Part shown: positions 1 through 9,390 of the stretch, one piece after another
Position numbering within the stretch: the first letter of the stretch is position 1
How the letters are laid out: each line of letters starts with the position of its first letter
DNA from: Gottfriedia solisilvae
GTDB taxonomy: Bacteria > Bacillota > Bacilli > Bacillales > Bacillaceae_G
DNA: 64,000 nt
Direction of reading: 5' to 3'
NCBI RefSeq assembly: GCF_002128405.1
Contig: NZ_NETJ01000004.1
Span: 1-64,000, forward strand
Notes under the pieces: model-generated
Told to the model about the DNA's origin: nothing
The model's database searches: none
What the model saw: only the letters and a program-made list of their open reading frames with translations
Translations under genes and position numbers: made by a program

Positions 1-34
1 GTCCTGAGCCAGGATCAAACTCTCCATAATAGTT
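1..34 (-). rRNA. 16S ribosomal RNA, 5' end only (gene runs off the left edge)
   Basis: The reverse complement begins with the universal 16S 5' sequence AGAGTTTGATCCTGGCTCAG. The gene is transcribed leftward and only about 30 nt lie in the window. The exact mature 5' end is approximate. The tandem promoters to its right belong to this rrn operon. Confidence 0.93.
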
Positions 35-137
35 AAGTTTAAATCTTGTATTGCTCAAAAAACTAATAATTGACGTTTTACTTCATGTTTTGTTTAGTTT
101 TCAAAGTTCACTTTGTCGCGTCATTGGCGACTTTCTT

Positions 138-166
138 ATATTAACATCTCTTTATTTGAGAGTCAA
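138..166 (-). promoter_or_regulatory. rrn promoter P2 (proximal)
   Basis: On the minus strand TTGACT (166-161) and TAATAT (143-138) are separated by exactly 17 bp, a sigma-A promoter driving the 16S gene. It is followed by a GTCGCC-AATGAC-GCGAC motif able to form a short hairpin just after the predicted start. Confidence 0.75.
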
Positions 167-236
167 CATTATTTTTGAAGTATTTTTTATAACTTCTTTT
201 TTGTTAATTTGTCGCGTCAACTTGGCGACGTATATT

Positions 237-265
237 AATATAACATCATGTTTTCTTCATGACAA
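237..265 (-). promoter_or_regulatory. rrn promoter P1 (distal)
   Basis: On the minus strand TTGTCA (265-260) and TATATT (242-237) are separated by 17 bp. It sits 99 bp upstream of P2 and is followed by the same GTCGCC...GCGAC hairpin motif. Tandem promoters are usual for Bacillus rrn operons. Confidence 0.7.
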
Positions 266-377
266 GTCTTTTTTACTATTTTTTTTAAAAAAAGATAAAA
301 AAATTTTCATTAAGAAAGGAAGAGTAATAAGAGATGTCGAATTACGCATAAACTATATAGAAAAAGGAGTTTTCATT

Positions 378-1067
378 ATGGAGCTACACCCAGACATTTT
401 AATTAAATTACTCATTTCAGCCATGTTAGGTTCCATTATCGGTCTAGAAAGAGAATTAAAAAGAAAACCACTTGGATTAAAGACATGTCTTGTTATTTCT
501 ATTATGAGCTGTCTTTTAACAATCGTATCAATAAGCTCAGCTTATAATTTTCCAAGTAGTGATTTTTTAAACATCACAATGGATCCATTACGATTACCTG
601 CTCAAATTGTATCAGGGATTGGTTTTGTCGGTGCGGGAGTAATCTTGCGCAGAGGTAATGATACGATTGCAGGTTTAACGACAGCTGCAATGATTTGGGG
701 TGCTTCCGGAATTGGAATTATCGTAGGAGCAGGTTTTTATTTAGAGGCCTTAGCTGGCGTAGGCTTACTTATTATAAGTGTCGAGTTGATTCCATATTTA
801 ATTAGTAAACTTGGACCAAAGCGATTAAAAGAACGAGATATCATTTTAAAGATGATAGTTAACGGGATAGAGAACATAAATACTGTAATTGATCAAATTA
901 ATGCACAAGAAATTACAGTGAAAAATATTAAAATTAAAGGATTAAGTAATGACGAACATTTTGTCCAAATGAAGCTTTTAGTTTTCAATAAACGAAGAAC
1001 AACTGAAATTTATTATGATATAGAACAAATCGACAACGTTAGAGGAATTGAAATAGAAAGTATTTAA
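378..1067 (+). CDS. MgtC/SapB family membrane protein
   Basis: 229-aa integral membrane protein of the MgtC/SapB family. The N-terminal part (about residues 5-135) has several hydrophobic segments with the family motifs GSIIGLERE, GIGFVGAGVI and GLTTAAMIWGASGIG. The C-terminal 80 residues are a soluble, ACT-like tail. Family members are linked to magnesium limitation, acid or virulence phenotypes, but the biochemical role in Bacillus is not settled. The open frame extends upstream into the rrn leader. I start at the ATG preceded by AAAGGAG (361-367), about 10 nt away. It is divergent from the rrn operon and single-gene in layout. Confidence 0.85.
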   Translation: MELHPDILIKLLISAMLGSIIGLERELKRKPLGLKTCLVISIMSCLLTIVSISSAYNFPSSDFLNITMDPLRLPAQIVSGIGFVGAGVILRRGNDTIAGLTTAAMIWGASGIGIIVGAGFYLEALAGVGLLIISVELIPYLISKLGPKRLKERDIILKMIVNGIENINTVIDQINAQEITVKNIKIKGLSNDEHFVQMKLLVFNKRRTTEIYYDIEQIDNVRGIEIESI

Positions 1068-1130
1068 TAGTGATAACTTACATTTAATTGGTAAAAATAA
1101 GTGTTACGAGATAGTGATGGAGGAATGCAT

Positions 1131-2123
1131 TTGAAAGTATTTCGTAACACACCTACCTATTTTAAATCCTATACTCTTTTAAAAGTTACATTCATCCTAA
1201 TTACACTGATCGTTGTTTTTGGTGTCATTATTCACTTTGCAGAACCATTTACTTTCCCAACGGTTTGGGATGGACTCTGGTGGTCACTAGTGACAACATT
1301 TACAGTTGGTTATGGTGATTATGTACCTTTCTCTCCTGTCGGTCGTTTTTTTGCGGTTGTCTTAATTCTACTTGGTACAGGACTAGGATCCTATTACATG
1401 ATTTCTTTTTCCGCACAAGCATTTAGAAATCAGGATGCCGATTTTAAAGGAACACTTACATTTTCTAAAAAAAATCACATCATAATAGTTGGATGGAATG
1501 AACGCGTAAAAAATGTCATAAAACAATTACGCGAAACGTCAAACTCCACGCATATTGTACTAATCGATGAAAGTTTAGAATTATTACCGCCCGATTTAGA
1601 AAAAGTACATTTTGTAAAAGGAAGCGCAGCAAGCGACCAAATTTTAGAAAAAGCAAATATACGATCAGCACATACCATACTAATTACCGCTGATCAAAAT
1701 AAAAATGAACATGATGCCGACATGCAAACGATCTTAACGATCATAGCAGCTAAAGGTGTGACATCATCAATAAATTGTATTGCTGAAATCCTAACAAAAA
1801 ATCAAGTTATCAATGCATCTAGAGCTGGAGCAGATGAAATTATTGAGGTAAATTTATTAACATCATTTGTCATGGCAGGTTCAATCGTTCATAAAGGGTA
1901 TTCAGATGTACTCCTTAAACTATCAAACCAACTTGAAAATTTTACTGTTAAAATGATTGAAGTAGATCGACACATGATTGGCCAATTCTTTTATGACGTT
2001 GTAATAGAAGAGATGAACAATAACAAAATTATTATCGGCGTTGTCAGAAATAAAAACACGATGATTAGACCTGATAATACGTTGAAGATTGAAGAAAACG
2101 ATTTACTTATTTCTCTAGTTTGA
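1131..2123 (+). CDS. yugO: Potassium channel protein with RCK/TrkA-N domain (YugO-like)
   Basis: 330-aa K+ channel subunit. Two membrane helices flank a pore loop with the selectivity filter TVGYGD, followed by a cytoplasmic RCK Rossmann domain (HIIIVGWNERV, about residues 115-230) and a TrkA-C-like tail. In B. subtilis, YugO is a K+ efflux channel needed for electrical signalling and biofilm behaviour; that role is inferred here from family and length. The GGAGG at 1119-1123 is only 1 nt from the ATG at 1125 but 7 nt from the TTG at 1131, so I prefer the TTG start. A GTG at 1101 lacks an SD. Neighbouring yugN and pgi match the B. subtilis arrangement. Confidence 0.85.
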   Translation: MKVFRNTPTYFKSYTLLKVTFILITLIVVFGVIIHFAEPFTFPTVWDGLWWSLVTTFTVGYGDYVPFSPVGRFFAVVLILLGTGLGSYYMISFSAQAFRNQDADFKGTLTFSKKNHIIIVGWNERVKNVIKQLRETSNSTHIVLIDESLELLPPDLEKVHFVKGSAASDQILEKANIRSAHTILITADQNKNEHDADMQTILTIIAAKGVTSSINCIAEILTKNQVINASRAGADEIIEVNLLTSFVMAGSIVHKGYSDVLLKLSNQLENFTVKMIEVDRHMIGQFFYDVVIEEMNNNKIIIGVVRNKNTMIRPDNTLKIEENDLLISLV

Positions 2124-2138
2124 ATTACATATATATAC

Positions 2139-2175
2139 AAAAAAGAGCCATTTCACCTAAGGATGGCTCTTTTTT
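2139..2175. terminator. Bidirectional terminator between yugO and yugN
   Basis: A 13-bp perfect stem (AAAAAAGAGCCAT / ATGGCTCTTTTTT) with an 11-nt loop. T tracts on both strands serve the convergent yugO and yugN genes. Confidence 0.9.
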
Positions 2176-2177
2176 AC

Positions 2178-2582
2178 TTAAGTTAAGTAAGATTCAACTA
2201 ATTTGAGAATTTCTCTACCCTTTTTTTGATACTTTCCTGGTACATTTGCATCTGCCTCAATTGGCTCCTGGAACTGATTGATCGAAGCTGTTGCATTTCC
2301 TTCAAGCCCAATGTTATCATCTAAACCTTTATTATAAACATGGGTTAATAAGTAAGGTGTTTTAAATTGAATAACAGCACCATCCATATCTAATGATCCA
2401 GATGATACTTTAAAAGGTAAACGCAAATATTGATAACCATGATCATTTGCCATTAACAAATCAAAACTACCATGATCGAAATCCCAATTAGGTCCAATAA
2501 CAAACCCGTGACTTTTTAGTTTTTCTTCAATATGGTTCAGTACAAATGTTTGATTTTCTATCTTTGATTCTAAAGGATACAT
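2178..2582 (-). CDS. yugN: YugN-like family protein
   Basis: 134-aa cytoplasmic protein matching the YugN family by sequence character and position (between yugO and pgi, as in B. subtilis). It has no signal peptide or membrane segment. The motif-like region WDFDHGSFDLLM precedes a stretch describing a compact alpha/beta fold. The function of the family is unknown. I start at the ATG preceded by AAAAGGAGGAG rather than the longer frame starting at 2633, whose extra 17 residues are basic and lie in the leader. Confidence 0.8.
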   Translation of the reverse strand: MYPLESKIENQTFVLNHIEEKLKSHGFVIGPNWDFDHGSFDLLMANDHGYQYLRLPFKVSSGSLDMDGAVIQFKTPYLLTHVYNKGLDDNIGLEGNATASINQFQEPIEADANVPGKYQKKGREILKLVESYLT

Positions 2583-2690
2583 TCTTTTTCTCCTCCTTTT
2601 TATAGATAGTATTTTCCAATAACGAAAAAACATGAACGTTAAATTAAAGCAAATTTTGAATAACTTATCACTTTTAGTAAGAAGAAAAAA

Positions 2691-2722
2691 AAAACCGCTG
2701 TTAAAAAATTAACAACGGTTTC
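2691..2722 (-). terminator. Terminator of pgi
   Basis: Imperfect stem AAACCGCTGTTAA / TTAACAACGGTTT just after the pgi stop on the minus strand, followed by a T-rich tract (A run at 2685-2694 on the plus strand). Confidence 0.75.
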
Positions 2723-2729
2723 TTCTATA

Positions 2730-4082
2730 TTATTTCAAACGCTCTTCTAATTGCATTTTTAATTCTTCAAATCCAGGCTTACCTAAAAGTGCAAACATGT
2801 TTTTCTTATATGCTTCTACACCTGGTTGATCAAAAGGATTCACACCTAACAAGTAACCGCTCATAGCACACGCTAATTCAAAGAAATAAACCGTATAACC
2901 AAAAGTATACTCGTCTAATTTAGGTAAATTGACAACTAAACTTGGTACACCACCATCTGCATGCGCTAAAATTGTGCCTTCAAAAGCTTTTTTGTTAACG
3001 AAGTCCACAGACTTACCTGCCAGATAGTTTAAACCATCTGAATCGTTATCTTCAAGTTCAATCGTTAATTCATGACGAGCATTTTCAACATTAATGACTG
3101 TTTCAAACAAGTCACGACGACCTTCTTGAATATATTGTCCTAAAGAATGTAAATCAGTTGAGAAGTTTGCTGAAGATGGGAAAATTCCTTTTTGATCTTT
3201 TCCTTCACTTTCTCCAAACAGCTGCTTCCACCATTCACCAAAATATTGAAGTGAAGGCTCATAATTCACAAGCATCTCAATTGTTTTACCTTTGCTATAT
3301 AAAACATTACGTACTACCGCATATTGATACGCTTGATTATCTTCTAACTCAGAAGAATTATATTCATTTAGTGCACTTTGAGCACCTTTCATCATTTGTT
3401 CAATATCTAATCCAGCTGCAGCAATTGGTAATAGTCCTACTGCTGTTAAAACAGAATATCTTCCGCCAACATCATCAGGAATTACAAATGTTTCATATCC
3501 TTTTTCATCTGCTACTGTTTTTAATGCACCTCTAGCTTTATCTGTTGTTGCATAAATACGAGCTTTTGCTTCTTCTGCTCCATATTTTTCTTCTAATAAT
3601 TTTCTAAAGATACGGAATGCAATTGCAGGCTCAGTAGTTGTTCCTGACTTAGATATAACATTAATCGAAAAGTCTTTGTCTTTTAACAGTTCAATTAGAT
3701 CATGCATGTATGTAGAACTAATATTATTACCAACGAAGAACACTTGTGGAGCTTTTCTTTCTTCCTTCGATGTTATATTGAAAAATGAATTTTGAAGCAT
3801 TTCAATTGCAGCTCGAGCCCCTAAATAAGACCCACCGATTCCAATGACTAAAAGTACGTCTGAATCTGATTTAATTTTATTCGCAGCTTTTTGAATACGA
3901 GAAAATTCATCTTGATCATATTCATTCGGTAAGTCTACCCAACCTAAGTAGTCATTACCAGCACCTGTTTTTTCATGAATCGTATGATGAAATAATTTTA
4001 CTGCATCTCTTAAATATGTAAGTTCATGTTCTTGAAAAAATGATTTCGCTTTTGAATAATCAAATTTGATATGAGAAGTCAT
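2730..4082 (-). CDS. pgi: Glucose-6-phosphate isomerase
   Basis: 450-aa enzyme interconverting glucose 6-phosphate and fructose 6-phosphate in glycolysis and gluconeogenesis. The length equals that of typical Bacillus Pgi. Visible family signatures are the sugar-phosphate-binding [11 protein letters not shown] and [15 protein letters not shown] stretches (SIS fold) and the [16 protein letters not shown] signature with its GGR. The later active-site region contains FGYTVYFFE and [11 protein letters not shown]. The gene is transcribed alone with its own terminator, and ATG follows a good AGGAGG leader (4091-4086). Confidence 0.97.
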   Translation of the reverse strand: MTSHIKFDYSKAKSFFQEHELTYLRDAVKLFHHTIHEKTGAGNDYLGWVDLPNEYDQDEFSRIQKAANKIKSDSDVLLVIGIGGSYLGARAAIEMLQNSFFNITSKEERKAPQVFFVGNNISSTYMHDLIELLKDKDFSINVISKSGTTTEPAIAFRIFRKLLEEKYGAEEAKARIYATTDKARGALKTVADEKGYETFVIPDDVGGRYSVLTAVGLLPIAAAGLDIEQMMKGAQSALNEYNSSELEDNQAYQYAVVRNVLYSKGKTIEMLVNYEPSLQYFGEWWKQLFGESEGKDQKGIFPSSANFSTDLHSLGQYIQEGRRDLFETVINVENARHELTIELEDNDSDGLNYLAGKSVDFVNKKAFEGTILAHADGGVPSLVVNLPKLDEYTFGYTVYFFELACAMSGYLLGVNPFDQPGVEAYKKNMFALLGKPGFEELKMQLEERLK

Positions 4083-4277
4083 TTGAAACCTCCTAAAATA
4101 ATTTATACTTTACAATGTACCGAAATATAATATCCAAAGCAAGTATCTACACTTAAATATTTGTGAATTTTTTAACATTCACTCATTCGTATTGCAAATT
4201 ATTTTTTGTTCATTACATAATCTCAAAAAAATGAGAGAAAATATGTTAGAAGGTAATGAAAAAGGAGGTAAACTTTA

Positions 4278-4511
4278 ATGAGTACTCTACAACGTATTGC
4301 ACTTATCTTCACAATTATTGGAGCAATAAATTGGGGGTTAATTGGTTTTTTCCAATTTGACTTAGTTGCAGCTATATTTGGCGGAGCAGATTCTGCCTTT
4401 GCTCGAATAATATACGGTATCGTTGGTATTTCAGGTTTAATTAACCTTGGCTTGTTATTTAAACCTTCTGAAGAGCTAGGTACACATCCTGAAACTAACG
4501 ATGTTAGATAA
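4278..4511 (+). CDS. yuzA: DUF378 family small membrane protein (YuzA)
   Basis: 77-aa protein with two predicted membrane helices (about residues 5-27 and 43-63) and the DUF378 hallmark GAINWGLIGFFQFDLVAAIFGG followed by RIIYGIVGISGL. The function is unknown. AAAGGAGG at 4261-4268 precedes the ATG. It is convergent with yugI and shares a terminator with it. Confidence 0.85.
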   Translation: MSTLQRIALIFTIIGAINWGLIGFFQFDLVAAIFGGADSAFARIIYGIVGISGLINLGLLFKPSEELGTHPETNDVR

Positions 4512-4525
4512 TACATTTATAAATT

Positions 4526-4553
4526 AAAAAGGAAGGGAAACCCCTTCCTTTTT
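4526..4553. terminator. Bidirectional terminator yuzA/yugI
   Basis: AAAAAGGAAGGG-aaa-CCCCTTCCTTTTT, a 12-bp stem with flanking A and T tracts. The right arm overlaps the yugI stop codon. Confidence 0.9.
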
Positions 4554-4938
4554 AATTTGTCATATTCTCTTTTTTCATTTCAACATGGATCCATTCATTT
4601 AACTTTTTGTGCAATGTACTAAACCCATCTGGTTTTAATTCTCTTAACAGCCTTGCCGCATGTTTTAAATTCTCATCACCATTTATTCCTTGATCAAGAC
4701 TTGCTCCTTTTAAAGATAAACTAATTTTCCCGGTCATCTCGTCAATAGACAGTACACGTACATTCACTGTTTGCCCGACAGAGATATAATCTCGAATATC
4801 ACGAACATAGCCATTAATAATTTCGGATATATGGACTAGTCCTTGTGTTTGGTGATCAAGTGAGATAAAGGCACCATACGTCTGAATTCCAGTTACTTTT
4901 CCAGTGTAGACTTTCCCAATATTGTAGTTTTGTGCCAT
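4552..4938 (-). CDS. yugI: S1-domain RNA-binding general stress protein 13 (YugI/CvfD-like)
   Basis: 128-aa cytoplasmic protein with an N-terminal S1 RNA-binding domain (about residues 5-75: GKVTGIQTYGAFISL, GLVHISEI, GKISLSLK) and a short acidic/helical tail. In B. subtilis this is GSP13, a ribosome-associated general stress protein. I start at the ATG 8 nt after GGAG; the longer frame begins at a GTG fused to the SD itself. No sigma-B promoter was recognised with confidence. Confidence 0.88.
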   Translation of the reverse strand: MAQNYNIGKVYTGKVTGIQTYGAFISLDHQTQGLVHISEIINGYVRDIRDYISVGQTVNVRVLSIDEMTGKISLSLKGASLDQGINGDENLKHAARLLRELKPDGFSTLHKKLNEWIHVEMKKENMTN

Positions 4939-5322
4939 TAAAAACACTCCTATTTTCGTTCAATCCAAATAAATTTTAGCACACACAGTCCAACTTTTAA
5001 AGCAACTACATAAACACTTCATGGCACTTTTCTAATAAATTTGTTATTTACCCTTATTGTATTATAGTCATTTTAAAGGTTGGGCTATATCTATTATTTA
5101 AAAATTTCCTTCTTTATTTAGAATTGACGAAAAACTAAAAAAATAAAAGCGCTGTATATAGGAACATTTTGATAAATCTTTTATTCAAGTACCATTTTCT
5201 TTTAAGGTAAGTACTCGTTGAAAAGACTCACCTAAGATCCAATAAAAAGAATCTCATTTTAAAAAAAGCATTTTCTCCTTTCATTTGGACATAATAATCC
5301 AAAATCTAAGAAAGGAGTTTTG
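4939..5322. other. Intergenic region between divergent yugI and yugF, nothing recognised
   Basis: 384 bp of AT-rich sequence. It must contain the promoters of both divergent genes, but I see no convincing -35/-10 pair, RNA structure or small gene beyond a trivial TTGGA...TCCAA hairpin at 5285-5302. Confidence 0.5.
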
Positions 5323-6162
5323 ATGTTGAGTCATTCTGAAACAATCCAATCTACTTATAAAGTCTTTGGGCTGGATGTCTATTATGAACTTTATGGGTAT
5401 CAAAATATCGATAAGAAAGATTCTAAGGTATTCGTATGTATCCATGGGTTTTTATCATCATGTTTTAGCTTCCGCAGACTGATACCTTTTATCGCAAAGG
5501 ACCATATTGTACTCGTTATTGATTTACCTCCGTTTGGTAAAAGTGGAAAGCACCTTAACTTTACTTACTCCTACGATAATTTTGCCAATGTGGTTATTTC
5601 ACTTGTAGATCATCTTAAGCTAGATAAAGTTAACTTAGTAGGACATTCTATGGGTGGACAAATATGCCTTTATGTTGCTAAGAAGAAACCTGAATTTGTA
5701 AATAAAGTCATTTTACTTTGTAGCTCGGGGTATTTAGGTAAAGCAAACCCTCATTTAATACTTTCATCTTATTTTCCTTTTTTCCATCTATACGTAAAGA
5801 GAACAATTACCAAGCAAGGAATTATGAATTCACTAAACTCAGTTGTTCATAATCAAAATTTAATTGATGAAGAAATGATAAACGGCTACAAAGAACCTTT
5901 TTTACAAGATGAAATTTTTAGAGCACTAACGAAAATGATACGGGATCGTGAAGGAGACTTAAGTCCAACTGATTTGCAAAACATCTCAGTTCCAACTCTT
6001 CTAATTTGGGGAGAAAAAGATAAGGTTGTACCGCTTGAAATCGGAAAAAGACTACATCAAGATTTAAAACAATCTATTTTAGTCACTTATCCAGAAGCTG
6101 GTCACTTAATTCCAGAAGAAATTCCGGAGCATATTTATGATCGAATCGCTAATTTTGTTTAA
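5323..6162 (+). CDS. yugF: Alpha/beta hydrolase (YugF-like)
   Basis: 279-aa alpha/beta-hydrolase-fold enzyme. The oxyanion region is IHGFLSSCFSFR, the nucleophile elbow is GHSMGGQ, the acid is in LIWGEKDKVVP, and the catalytic His is in EAGHLIPEE. The substrate is unknown; esterase or C-C hydrolase activity is possible. B. subtilis yugF lies in the same chromosomal block. The ATG follows AAAGGAG by 5 nt; an upstream in-frame TTG is 3 nt earlier. Confidence 0.85.
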   Translation: MLSHSETIQSTYKVFGLDVYYELYGYQNIDKKDSKVFVCIHGFLSSCFSFRRLIPFIAKDHIVLVIDLPPFGKSGKHLNFTYSYDNFANVVISLVDHLKLDKVNLVGHSMGGQICLYVAKKKPEFVNKVILLCSSGYLGKANPHLILSSYFPFFHLYVKRTITKQGIMNSLNSVVHNQNLIDEEMINGYKEPFLQDEIFRALTKMIRDREGDLSPTDLQNISVPTLLIWGEKDKVVPLEIGKRLHQDLKQSILVTYPEAGHLIPEEIPEHIYDRIANFV

Positions 6163-6178
6163 TATATTTAAACAAAAA

Positions 6179-6209
6179 ACAAACCTGAAGCTAATTTGCT
6201 CAGGTTTGT
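6179..6209. terminator. Bidirectional terminator yugF / histidine kinase
   Basis: ACAAACCTGAaGC-taattt-GCTCAGGTTTGT hairpin between convergent genes, with A-rich and T-rich flanks. It ends next to the kinase stop codon. Confidence 0.85.
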
Positions 6210-7610
6210 TTATATTTCAAATAACGGTAAAGAGACAATTGTTTTTAATCCTTGACCCTCAATATTCTTAAAAGTGATGTTCCCATTATGTTGTTCAATG
6301 ATTTGCTTAACAATCGCTAGTCCAAGGCCTGTTCCACCTTCATTTCTGGATCTTGCTTTATCTACTCTATAAAATCTTTCACCTAAGTGAGAAATTTCCT
6401 TTTCTGGAACACCTTTACCTTCATCTACAATTTCAAGTACAACTTTTTTACTTTGACTTAATGTAATCGTAATTGATTTACCTGAAGGTGTATAACGAAT
6501 TGAATTATCTAGTAAATTGTGAATAACCTGTTGAAAACGATCCGGGTCAACACTCGCAATAATTGATTCATCTAAATGTTTATACACAATTATGTTTTTA
6601 TCTTTCAGTATCTGTGTATAAGTTTCGAGTGTATCTTCAATTAATTGGGTAAGTACATTCGGCTCTTGTCTTAAAGGAATATTTTGACCATCTAAAGTTG
6701 CTAAATCTAGTAAGTCACGAACGAGTCTTTGCATGCGGCCCGCTTCCTTTTGAATGATGCCTACATATTTCATTTGCTGTTCAGGTTTCACTACTCCATC
6801 TAGAATCGCTTCACTATAGCCCTTAACATAACTTAGCGGAGTTCTTAATTCATGAGACACGTTTGCTAAAAATTCTTTTCTATTTTCATCTTCTTTTTGT
6901 AAGGATTCTGACATTGAATTAAATGCGATCGCTAGTTTACCAACTTCATCCCCGCTATCATGCTGTATTCGTTCAGTATAATTACCGTTTGCCATTTTAT
7001 ATGAAATTTGTTCCATACGTGACAATGGCTTAATCATTTGTTGAATAATTCTCCTGCCTATGATTAGTATAATTACTGCAAATAAAAGTGCACTCACAAA
7101 AAAGATCCATTTCGATTGCTGAATTAAATCGGTAATACTTCTTAAAGGCAAATGTAAGTAGATAATTCCTTCAAGCTTTTCTTTTTTCACAACAGGCACA
7201 ACAACTCCAATAATTTGGCGTTTAAATCTTTCTTCAAAACCTGTTTTTGTAATAACTTTCCCTTGTAACAATGTTTCTCTGTCATCTTCAGTAATAAATG
7301 ATTGGTGACTTACATTATAAGGAATACATGCACTTAAATCTCGAGGATTACTTACATATAATACATTCGCATTTGACACCTTATCGAATTCTGATACAAA
7401 TCTCTTAAAATCTTTTATATTACTCTCGTGATAGTGCTTTACTATATTTTTACCTTCTTGAATCAATGTAGATCTTACATATGAAACGTATAATTGTTTA
7501 TATGCATATTGAAACAATAGAAAAAAGAAAATTGTTGTGCAAATGACGATTATACAAATTGTTAACCATAGCTTTTGTAAAAATGAAAATGAATATATGA
7601 TGTTTTTCAT
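6210..7610 (-). CDS. Two-component sensor histidine kinase
   Basis: 466-aa membrane histidine kinase. Order: membrane helix about 12-32, extracytoplasmic sensor about 33-165 (with a single Cys in SACIPYN), second helix about 166-186, HAMP about 187-240, HisKA with phospho-acceptor in VSHELRTPLSY, then HATPase with N box HNLLDNSIRYTP, G1 DEGKGVP and G2 GTGLGLAIVKQI. All catalytic boxes look intact. The start overlaps the response-regulator stop (ATGA), so the pair is translationally coupled. The ligand is unknown; the two upstream lipoprotein genes suggest an extracytoplasmic cue. Confidence 0.93.
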   Translation of the reverse strand: MKNIIYSFSFLQKLWLTICIIVICTTIFFFLLFQYAYKQLYVSYVRSTLIQEGKNIVKHYHESNIKDFKRFVSEFDKVSNANVLYVSNPRDLSACIPYNVSHQSFITEDDRETLLQGKVITKTGFEERFKRQIIGVVVPVVKKEKLEGIIYLHLPLRSITDLIQQSKWIFFVSALLFAVIILIIGRRIIQQMIKPLSRMEQISYKMANGNYTERIQHDSGDEVGKLAIAFNSMSESLQKEDENRKEFLANVSHELRTPLSYVKGYSEAILDGVVKPEQQMKYVGIIQKEAGRMQRLVRDLLDLATLDGQNIPLRQEPNVLTQLIEDTLETYTQILKDKNIIVYKHLDESIIASVDPDRFQQVIHNLLDNSIRYTPSGKSITITLSQSKKVVLEIVDEGKGVPEKEISHLGERFYRVDKARSRNEGGTGLGLAIVKQIIEQHNGNITFKNIEGQGLKTIVSLPLFEI

Positions 7611-8287
7611 CCATTCATCCCAAACTTATACCCTACACCCCAAACAGTAGAAATATAATCCGCATCTTGTCCAAGTTTAATTCTTAAAGTTTTAATATGA
7701 GTATCAACCGTTCGAGCAGTTCCAAAATAGTCGATTCCCCACACCTTCTCTAAAATCTGTTCACGACTGAAAACATAATCTTGATGTTTACTAAAAAAAA
7801 GCAGTAAATCATATTCCTTTAAGGTAAGTGATAGTTCTTTGTTAGTGACAAAAACACTTCTAGCTTTTTCGTTAATCTCTATGTTTCCTATTTTTAATAA
7901 AGTCGAACTTCCGTCATGATTCTTTGTTCTTCTAAGAACGGCGTCTACTCTTGCAATTAACTCTCCTGGACTAAATGGCTTTACAATATAATCATCTGCT
8001 CCCATTTTTAATCCATTCACTTTATCCCATTCTTCCCCTTTTGCAGTTAAAAAAATGACTGGGACTTCCCGTGTTTCTCTTATTTTCTTACAAAGAGTCC
8101 AACCATCCATAATAGGCATCATAATATCTAATATTAATAGTTCATAATTATATTGATTGATTAATTTTAATGCATCTTCTCCATTGTTTGCCTGGTGCCA
8201 ACTATACCCATTATTCTCTAAATACATTCCAACTAATTGGCAAATTTCTTGTTCATCATCTACGATTAATATTTTTCTTTCATTCAT
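7607..8287 (-). CDS. OmpR/PhoB-family response regulator
   Basis: 226-aa regulator. The receiver domain (1-120) has the acidic pair DDE, phospho-acceptor Asp in LILDIMMP, Thr in VIFLTAK and Lys in IVKPFSP. The winged-helix DNA-binding domain (about 130-225) includes LTLKEYDLL and the RTVDTHI-KTLRIKLG recognition region. It lies between the propeller lipoprotein and the kinase, with ATGA overlaps on both sides. The regulon cannot be told from sequence; autoregulation of this locus is likely. Confidence 0.93.
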   Translation of the reverse strand: MNERKILIVDDEQEICQLVGMYLENNGYSWHQANNGEDALKLINQYNYELLILDIMMPIMDGWTLCKKIRETREVPVIFLTAKGEEWDKVNGLKMGADDYIVKPFSPGELIARVDAVLRRTKNHDGSSTLLKIGNIEINEKARSVFVTNKELSLTLKEYDLLLFFSKHQDYVFSREQILEKVWGIDYFGTARTVDTHIKTLRIKLGQDADYISTVWGVGYKFGMNG

Positions 8288-9285
8288 TGATGATTACCCT
8301 CTCTTAATAATAATTGAAAAGGCCCTCTTCCCACTGCGGCTTCTTTAGTGATCTTCATTGTTGAAGTATTTATTTCATACAATTTGTTTAAATCATAACT
8401 CGCCACGTAAGCTGTATGTTGGTACCCGATTGCTGAATATGGATTAGAACCTACTTCTAGAAATTCTTTCTGATTTGTCATGTTCGGATTTAACTTATAA
8501 ATTTGATTCGTTCCGTGAGCAATTGTAAATACCCCATCATTATTTTGAAAGAATGAAATCGGCATTAATGGTGTATGAAGAGCTTTTATAAACTCACCAC
8601 TGACAGTAGAAAAAATTCTCACATCTTCGTTTTCAACTTCACCATTTCCATGTCCCCCAATATAAAGCTCAGAAGAATCCTCATTTAAATATAATCCATT
8701 TGACGTTAATGGCACTTCGATTGTTTGATCTATTTTTAAGCTATCTAGATTTATTCCTACTACTCTTTTTTCATTAAATAAACTCACAAATAGCTTATTA
8801 TGAACTGGATCTTCAATCATTGAAGTAGGATTATTACCTACTTTTAGTTTTTTTACTACTTTTCCTTTTTGGCTAAAAAACGTAATTGTATTTTCTTCTC
8901 CATTAGAAACCGCAACCATCTTTTTACTATTTAAAGAAAGCATATTCGTAATCCCTTTTTCACTTTGCCAACTATTCATTTTCTCCCCGGATGAAAGTTG
9001 ATATGAATCAATAATTGGATCTTCAGGATGGAAAACAGCAATTACCTTTCCATTATTAAGTAAGGCTGCTCCACTTACATCTCTATTTAAATTCCAATCA
9101 GTTATCTTTTTTAAGTTTATTTGATTTAGAAATGTTAAACTTCCTACTTTTTTATTTACTGAGATAATTAAGTCCTTCTTTTCACTAATCGCATCTAATT
9201 TATGATTCATGCAGCTCGACAGCACGAAGCTACAAAATAGTCCAATCATACAGATCCATACTTTCTTCAAGCCCATCACCACCAT
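8284..9285 (-). CDS. Beta-propeller lipoprotein, YncE-like
   Basis: 333-aa exported lipoprotein. A hydrophobic signal is followed by lipobox LSSC, and the rest consists of repeated blade-like segments (for example ISVNKKVGSLTFL, VVGINLDSLKIDQTIEVP, LYEINTSTMKITKE) typical of YncE/SMP30-type seven-bladed propellers. It ends with an ATGA overlap on the response regulator, implying a direct role in the same signalling unit, perhaps as a ligand-binding accessory. The first ATG has a weak AAGG SD; an ATG 9 nt downstream (9276) is an alternative start. Confidence 0.8.
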   Translation of the reverse strand: MVVMGLKKVWICMIGLFCSFVLSSCMNHKLDAISEKKDLIISVNKKVGSLTFLNQINLKKITDWNLNRDVSGAALLNNGKVIAVFHPEDPIIDSYQLSSGEKMNSWQSEKGITNMLSLNSKKMVAVSNGEENTITFFSQKGKVVKKLKVGNNPTSMIEDPVHNKLFVSLFNEKRVVGINLDSLKIDQTIEVPLTSNGLYLNEDSSELYIGGHGNGEVENEDVRIFSTVSGEFIKALHTPLMPISFFQNNDGVFTIAHGTNQIYKLNPNMTNQKEFLEVGSNPYSAIGYQHTAYVASYDLNKLYEINTSTMKITKEAAVGRGPFQLLLREGNHQ

Positions 9286-9334
9286 TACTTAACCTTATAT
9301 CAACTTAAGCTTATATCATTTAACAGTCTATCTA

Positions 9335-9377
9335 AAAAAGAAGCTATCCTTATTGAATTCTATAATTAAAGGATAGC
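9335..9377 (-). terminator. Terminator/attenuator between the two lipoprotein genes
   Basis: GCTATCCTT ... AAGGATAGC (9-bp stem) followed on the minus strand by TTCTTTTTT. It separates the FixH-like gene from the propeller-kinase genes, so the second group either reads through or has its own promoter. Confidence 0.75.
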
Positions 9378-9390
9378 ATTAGTATTTTAT

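Noticed and set aside
51-377. Long N-terminal extension of the MgtC-like ORF
   Set aside because: It overlaps the rrn promoters, lacks an SD, and the family homology begins at the ATG at 378 with a good SD.
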